The notes under the pieces: generated by a model
Databases searched by the model: none
The model's input: only the letters and a program-made list of their open reading frames with translations
Told to the model about the DNA's origin: nothing
In this document: positions 60,321 through 64,000 of the stretch, one piece after another
Position numbering within the stretch: position 1 is the first letter of the stretch
Layout of the letters: each line of letters opens with the position of its first letter
Translations under genes and position numbers: made by a program
Assembly (NCBI GenBank): GCA_035506575.1
Contig: DATJPD010000100.1
Coordinates: 1 to 64,000, forward strand
Direction: 5' to 3'
Length of the DNA: 64,000 nt
DNA from: DATJPD01 sp035506575
Lineage (GTDB): Bacteria; Pseudomonadota; Alphaproteobacteria; CACIAM-22H2

Positions 60321-61292
60321 ATGAAGCGGGCTTTCGCCGGTGCGTTGCTCTGCGCCATTGCGGGTCTGGGGCCGGGGGCAGCACCGGCGGAGCAATTTCC
60401 CGCCCGTCCGATCCGCTTCATCGTGCCGAGCCCGCCCGGCGGCGGCACGGACATCATCGCGCGCAACCTCGCGCAGAAATTCATCGACCGGGCCGGATTC
60501 GCGACACTGGTCGAGAACAAGATCGGCGCCGGATCCTTGATCGGCACCGACTATGTCGCGAAGGCGCCGCCCGACGGCTATACGCTGATGGTGGGCGGCC
60601 TGTTCAACATGGTGATGAACAGCGCCCTCATCAAAGACCTGCCCTACGACCCGGTCCGCGACTTCACGCCGGTCGGCACCATCTCCGCGTATCCGTTCCT
60701 GCTCACCGTCCGCCCGGACATGCCGGTCTCGACCCTGGCCGAGTTCGTCGCGTTCGCGAAGGAGCGGCCGGGGAAGCTCAACTACGGCTCCGCGGGCCTC
60801 GGCACCTTGCAGCACGTGTGGGGCACCATCCTCGTGAAGAGCCTGGGTCTCGACATGGTGCACGTGCCGTACAAGGGTGCGGCCGCAGCGCAGCAGGATT
60901 TGATGGCCGGCCGGATCGATATGATGTTCGACAACCTCTCGGCCGCGAAGCAATACGTCGAAAGCGGGCGCTCGAAGGCGCTGGCCGTATCTTCGGCGCA
61001 GCGCACGGCGCAGCTTCCCGACGTGCCGACGATCGACGAGACCGGGCTCGCCAAGTTCGAGGGCGAGAGCTGGTTCGGGCTGTTCGCGCCGGCCGCAACC
61101 CCGGCGCCGGTCATCGAAGTGCTGCGCCGCGCCTTGGACGACGCGATCCGCGATCCCGACTTCGCGGCGCGAATCCAGCGCGACGGCGGACGCGTCCTGG
61201 CCATCGCGCCGGCAGACCAGCCGAAATTTTTGGCGAGCGAGGTCCAGCGGTGGGTGGCGCTGGTGCACAAGTATGTGCCGAGCGCCGACTAG
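60321..61292 (+). CDS. Bug/TctC-family periplasmic receptor
   Basis: The 323-residue receptor has a signal peptide (KRAFAGALLCAIAGLGPGAAPA) and the Bug motifs FPARPIRFIVPSPPGGGTDIIAR, ENKIGAGSLIG, KAPPDGYTL, VHVPYKGAAAAQQDLMAGRID and the ALAVSSAQR stretch. It is the third Bug receptor of the window and is not adjacent to permease genes. ATG at 60321 follows GGGTGGAG; an upstream in-frame GTG is less likely. Its TAG stop overlaps the TAG stop of the convergent TetR gene through a shared CTAG. The ligand is unknown. Confidence 0.92.
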   Translation: MKRAFAGALLCAIAGLGPGAAPAEQFPARPIRFIVPSPPGGGTDIIARNLAQKFIDRAGFATLVENKIGAGSLIGTDYVAKAPPDGYTLMVGGLFNMVMNSALIKDLPYDPVRDFTPVGTISAYPFLLTVRPDMPVSTLAEFVAFAKERPGKLNYGSAGLGTLQHVWGTILVKSLGLDMVHVPYKGAAAAQQDLMAGRIDMMFDNLSAAKQYVESGRSKALAVSSAQRTAQLPDVPTIDETGLAKFEGESWFGLFAPAATPAPVIEVLRRALDDAIRDPDFAARIQRDGGRVLAIAPADQPKFLASEVQRWVALVHKYVPSAD

Positions 61293-61918
61293 GACCGCCG
61301 GTAATGCTTCAGGAACATCGAGATCGTCTCGTCGATCGCCTCCTGCGCAGGCACGTGTAGGCTTTTGCGCCCCAGCATCCCGGGCCACAGAGACAACTGG
61401 TTGAGCGCACCCATGAACTGGTGAGCCGCAAGCGCAGGATTGCGGCACTTCAGAACGTCCGCGGCGGTCAGATGCGCGAGATAGCGCGAGAACCGCTCGG
61501 TCTGCGGGTCCATGACGGCGGCGAATTCTTTGGCGATCCAGGGGAACTGGCGGGCATCGGCCATGACCATGCGCAGGAAGCCCATGTATTCGGGCTGCTT
61601 GTGCAGATCGAGGATTCTGCGCGCGATCGCGCGAAGGACCTCTTCTACGTCACCCTTGGTTTCGATGCCCGGCGGAAAAGCGTCCTCGAGCTGGCGCGAT
61701 ACCCGAAGGAGCATGGCGCGGAAGATCTCCTCCTTGCTCGCGAACTGGTTGTAGAGCGTCCGCCGGGCCACCCCGGCCGCCTCGGCGAGGTCGTCCATGC
61801 TGACGGCACCAAAGCCGCGTTCGAGAAACAGGCGCTGCGCCGCGTCGACGATCGCCTCTCGCGATTCGCCGCGCCGCAGCTTCGCAACACCCGGCTTCGG
61901 CCCCATACGAACGGTCAT
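61289..61918 (-). CDS. TetR-family repressor of the adjacent RND efflux genes
   Basis: The 209-residue regulator has an N-terminal HTH (residues 18-64: REAIVDAAQRLFLERGFGAVSMDDLAEAAGVARRTLYNQFASKEEIF), a TetR signature, and a C-terminal ligand domain of the TetR_C (AcrR/YfiR-like) type with FLRMVMADARQFPWIAKEF. It diverges from the RND adaptor with 73 bases between starts, in which two perfect 20-bp palindromes lie. It therefore probably represses both itself and the pump until a pump substrate binds. ATG at 61918 lacks a strong ribosome site. Confidence 0.92.
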   Translation of the reverse strand: MTVRMGPKPGVAKLRRGESREAIVDAAQRLFLERGFGAVSMDDLAEAAGVARRTLYNQFASKEEIFRAMLLRVSRQLEDAFPPGIETKGDVEEVLRAIARRILDLHKQPEYMGFLRMVMADARQFPWIAKEFAAVMDPQTERFSRYLAHLTAADVLKCRNPALAAHQFMGALNQLSLWPGMLGRKSLHVPAQEAIDETISMFLKHYRRS

Positions 61919-61928
61919 GTGAAATCCT

Positions 61929-61948
61929 ATTGCACTACACAGTGCAAT
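61929..61948. promoter_or_regulatory. TetR operator 1 (perfect palindrome)
   Basis: ATTGCACT-ACAC-AGTGCAAT, perfect 8-bp arms; flanking T and A extend the symmetry by one pair. It is 11 bases before the TetR ATG. The second copy follows with centres 27 bp apart. Confidence 0.75.
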
Positions 61949-61955
61949 ACAGTAT

Positions 61956-61975
61956 ATTGCACTACATAGTGCAAT
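61956..61975. promoter_or_regulatory. TetR operator 2 (perfect palindrome)
   Basis: ATTGCACT-ACAT-AGTGCAAT has the same arms as operator 1 and a spacer one base different. It lies 17 bases before the adaptor ATG. Binding by the adjacent TetR protein is inferred from position and symmetry. Confidence 0.75.
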
Positions 61976-61991
61976 TCAAGGACGATCGGTC

Positions 61992-63062
61992 ATGTCCAAG
62001 TCCTGGATTTTCGCGGCCATTCTGATCGCCGCCGGCCTCACCGGGTGCGACAGGTCGGCCCCGCCGGCACCCGAAGTGCGGCCGGTTCGCACGGTCACCG
62101 TCCAACGCCCGAGCGCCGGCGAGACCTTTTCTCTGACCGGCCAGGTCCGCGCCAAGGACCAGGTCAACCTCGCGTTCCGGATCGACGGGCGCGTGACCGA
62201 GCGGGCGGTCGACGTGGGCGACGCGGTCAAGGCGGGGCAGGTCGTCGCCCGGCTCGATCCGCAGGATCAGGAAAATCTCATGCGCACGGCCAAAGCCGAC
62301 CTGGCGGCGGCCCAGGCGCAGCTCACCGATTCGCGCCTCACCTTCGCGCGACAGGCCAAGCTCCTGCCCAACGGCTGGACTCCCCAGGCGAAGTATGACG
62401 AAGCGCAACAGAACATGCTCGCGGCCGAGGCCAAGGTGGAGGCCGCCCAGGCGCGGCTGCGCCTGGCCCAGGATCAGCTGAGCTATACGACCTTGGTCGC
62501 CGATGCGGCGGGGTCGGTGACCGCCAAGGGTGCTGAACCCGGCGAGGTCGTGCGCGCCGGGCAGATGATCGTGCAGCTCGCGCACGAGGGTGCGCGCGAT
62601 GCGGTGTTCGACGTGCCCGAGCAGATCATCCGGACCGGCCCGCGGAATCCGCTGGTCACGATCGAGCTCACCAACGATCCGACCGTGAAGGCCACCGGCC
62701 GCGTGCGCGAGATCGCACCGCAGGCGGATCTGCAGACCCGGACCTACCAGGTGAAGGTCGCGATCATCGATCCGCCGCCGGCCATGCGCCTGGGCGCCAC
62801 GGTCACGGGCCGCGTCACCCTGCCTGCACCGCCGGGCATCGAAGTTCCGGCGAGCGCGCTCACGCAGTCGGACGACCGCCCCGCGGTGTGGGTGGTCGAT
62901 CCCAGGACCCAGACCGTGTCCCTCCGCAGCGTGGATGTCGTGCAATACGACCCCGCGACGGTGGTCGTGGCCAAAGGGCTCGAGACGGGCGACGTGGTGG
63001 TCACCGCCGGGGTGCAGACCTTGCGGCCGGGGCAGAAGGTCCGCGTTCTGGGAGCCGCCTGA
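61992..63062 (+). CDS. RND efflux periplasmic adaptor (HlyD/AcrA family), lipoprotein
   Basis: The 356-residue protein has a lipoprotein signal with lipobox LTGC (Cys19), a barrel-sandwich domain (FRIDGRVTERAVDVGDAVKAGQVVARLDPQD), a coiled-coil hairpin (about 95-160, NLMRTAKADLAAAQAQL), the second half of the lipoyl domain (ADAAGSVTAKGAEPGEVV), and a beta-barrel/MP domain (PASALTQSDDRPAVWVVD). It links the inner-membrane RND pump to an outer-membrane channel. Its stop shares one base with the pump start. The TetR operators control it. Confidence 0.94.
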   Translation: MSKSWIFAAILIAAGLTGCDRSAPPAPEVRPVRTVTVQRPSAGETFSLTGQVRAKDQVNLAFRIDGRVTERAVDVGDAVKAGQVVARLDPQDQENLMRTAKADLAAAQAQLTDSRLTFARQAKLLPNGWTPQAKYDEAQQNMLAAEAKVEAAQARLRLAQDQLSYTTLVADAAGSVTAKGAEPGEVVRAGQMIVQLAHEGARDAVFDVPEQIIRTGPRNPLVTIELTNDPTVKATGRVREIAPQADLQTRTYQVKVAIIDPPPAMRLGATVTGRVTLPAPPGIEVPASALTQSDDRPAVWVVDPRTQTVSLRSVDVVQYDPATVVVAKGLETGDVVVTAGVQTLRPGQKVRVLGAA

Positions 63063-64000
63063 TGCCGCGCTTCAATCTTTCGGAATGGGCCATCTCGCAC
63101 CGGTCGCTGGTGACCTATTTCATGCTGGTCATCGTCGTCGCGGGTATCGGGTCGTACCTGCGGCTCGGGCGCAGCGAGGATCCCGACTTCACGGTCAAGA
63201 CCATGGTCGTGCAGGCCGAGTGGCCCGGGGCGACCGTCGGCGACACGCTCGAGCAGATCACCGACCGCATCGAGAGCAAGCTCCAGGCGACGCCGAATCT
63301 GGACTACCTCAAGAGCTACACGACCGCGGGCAAGGCGACGATCTTCGTCACCCTCAGGGATTCCACGCCGCCGGCCGACGTGCCTGGCATCTGGTACCAG
63401 GTGCGCAAGAAGGTCTACGACATCCGCTACACGCTGCCGCAGGGTATCATTGGTCCCAATTTCAACGACGAGTTCGGCGACACCTACGGCATCGTCTACG
63501 GCTTCACCGCCGACGGGTTCACGCATCGCGAGCTGCGCGACTACGTCGACGACATCCGCAAGCAGCTGCTGCAGCTGCCGGACATCTCCAAGATCGACGT
63601 CCTCGGCGCACAGGACGAGCGCGTCTACGTGGAGTTCTCGACCGAGCAGCTGGCGGGGCTCGGCATCGACCGGTCGGCGCTGATCTCGGCGCTCAAGTCC
63701 CAGAACGCCGTCAGGCCTGCCGGGATCGTGCAGACCGAGAACGAGAAGATCCTCGTCCGCGTGTCGGGCGCGTTCCGGACCGTGCAGGACATCCTCAAGG
63801 TCAACTTCGTCGCGAATGGCCGGATCATCCGCCTGGGCGACATCGCCAAGGTCACCCGCGGGCCGGCCGATCCGGCGCAGCCGATGTTCCGGGTCAACGG
63901 GCGGGAGGGCATCGGGCTCGCCATCGCCATGCGCAAGGGCGGCGACGTCCTGGCGCTGGGGCGCAACATCGAGCACGCGATGACGGAGATCACGGCGAAC
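63062..64000 (+). CDS. RND efflux pump permease (AcrB-like), C-terminus cut by window edge
   Basis: The first 313 codons of a protein that should be about 1000-1050 residues are present. It begins NLSEWAISHRSLVTYFMLVIVVAGIGSYLRLGRSEDPDFTVKTMVV, the first membrane helix and the start of the PN1 porter domain, with AEWPGATVGDTLEQITDRIESKLQ typical of the HAE1/RND group. It exports drugs, dyes or solvents by proton antiport. ATG at 63062 overlaps the adaptor TGA by one base (TGATG), a sign of translational coupling. The outer-membrane channel gene, if any, lies beyond the window. Confidence 0.93.
   Translation, partial: MPRFNLSEWAISHRSLVTYFMLVIVVAGIGSYLRLGRSEDPDFTVKTMVVQAEWPGATVGDTLEQITDRIESKLQATPNLDYLKSYTTAGKATIFVTLRDSTPPADVPGIWYQVRKKVYDIRYTLPQGIIGPNFNDEFGDTYGIVYGFTADGFTHRELRDYVDDIRKQLLQLPDISKIDVLGAQDERVYVEFSTEQLAGLGIDRSALISALKSQNAVRPAGIVQTENEKILVRVSGAFRTVQDILKVNFVANGRIIRLGDIAKVTRGPADPAQPMFRVNGREGIGLAIAMRKGGDVLALGRNIEHAMTEITAN

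Overview
The window is high-GC, densely coded chromosomal DNA of a free-living alphaproteobacterium, probably a Rhodospirillales- or Rhizobiales-like soil or water organism. The evidence is a GapR/DUF2312 nucleoid protein, a DUF1244 protein, an Irr/ICE-like box in front of dps, tripartite tricarboxylate transporter (TTT) and Bug-type receptor genes, and small palindromic repeats of the type common between genes in this class. About 50 genes are annotated; two run off the ends (a FAD monooxygenase at the left, an RND pump at the right). No gap exceeds 300 bases; the largest (about 1494-1718, 4352-4567, 10541-10754, 47780-47966) hold repeats or possible regulatory palindromes. I see no rRNA, tRNA, CRISPR, transposase or phage genes.

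Layout. 1-16.9 kb is catabolic and uptake country: FAD monooxygenase, branched-chain-type and NMT1-type binding proteins, an isopropylmalate-dehydrogenase-like enzyme, an SDR, a pentapeptide-repeat protein, TctA/TctB permease genes without their own receptor, a quinone-oxidoreductase-like MDR, a TauD-type dioxygenase with two Bug receptors, a PPOX flavoprotein and an unusual short M81 protein. 16.9-22.8 kb has gapR, two tandem paralogous chemoreceptors and a secreted hydrolase. 22.9-26.2 kb has DUF1244, a GCS2-type ligase, an N-formylglutamate amidohydrolase and an EamA exporter. 26.3-31.5 kb holds a formamidase-type amidase and a tartrate/glycerate pathway (ttuC, ttuD, pyruvate kinase). 31.6-34.4 kb has two tandem paralogous membrane histidine kinases.

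35.0-40.9 kb is the most interesting part: senA, senB and a senC/selD-type gene of the recently described selenoneine pathway, interleaved with an ArsP-type (DUF318) permease carrying a CxCCC motif. senA and senB diverge from start codons that overlap in one CATG; senB and the permease converge and overlap; the permease and senC diverge around a 20-bp palindrome. The genes predict selenide to selenophosphate (SenC), selenosugar (SenB) and C-Se bond formation on hercynine (SenA). The hercynine-making methyltransferase EgtD is not in the window. The permease is the least described part.

41.7-48 kb carries a lower-GC lipoprotein gene, a SAM-cyclase-AAA-TPR signalling protein and a patatin-like lipase. 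48-61.3 kb contains a dienelactone-hydrolase/DUF3237 pair, an EF-G-like GTPase lacking the usual catalytic His, an ABC exporter, a PanE-like reductase, an aspartate aminotransferase, a cyanovirin-N-like secreted protein, uvrB, MFS, GNAT, SnoaL-like and Bug genes. 61.3-64 kb is a TetR gene divergent from an RND efflux operon, with two perfect 20-bp palindromic operators between them. Several genes have a -10-like hexamer about 6 bases before the start codon and no ribosome binding site, suggesting leaderless mRNAs.
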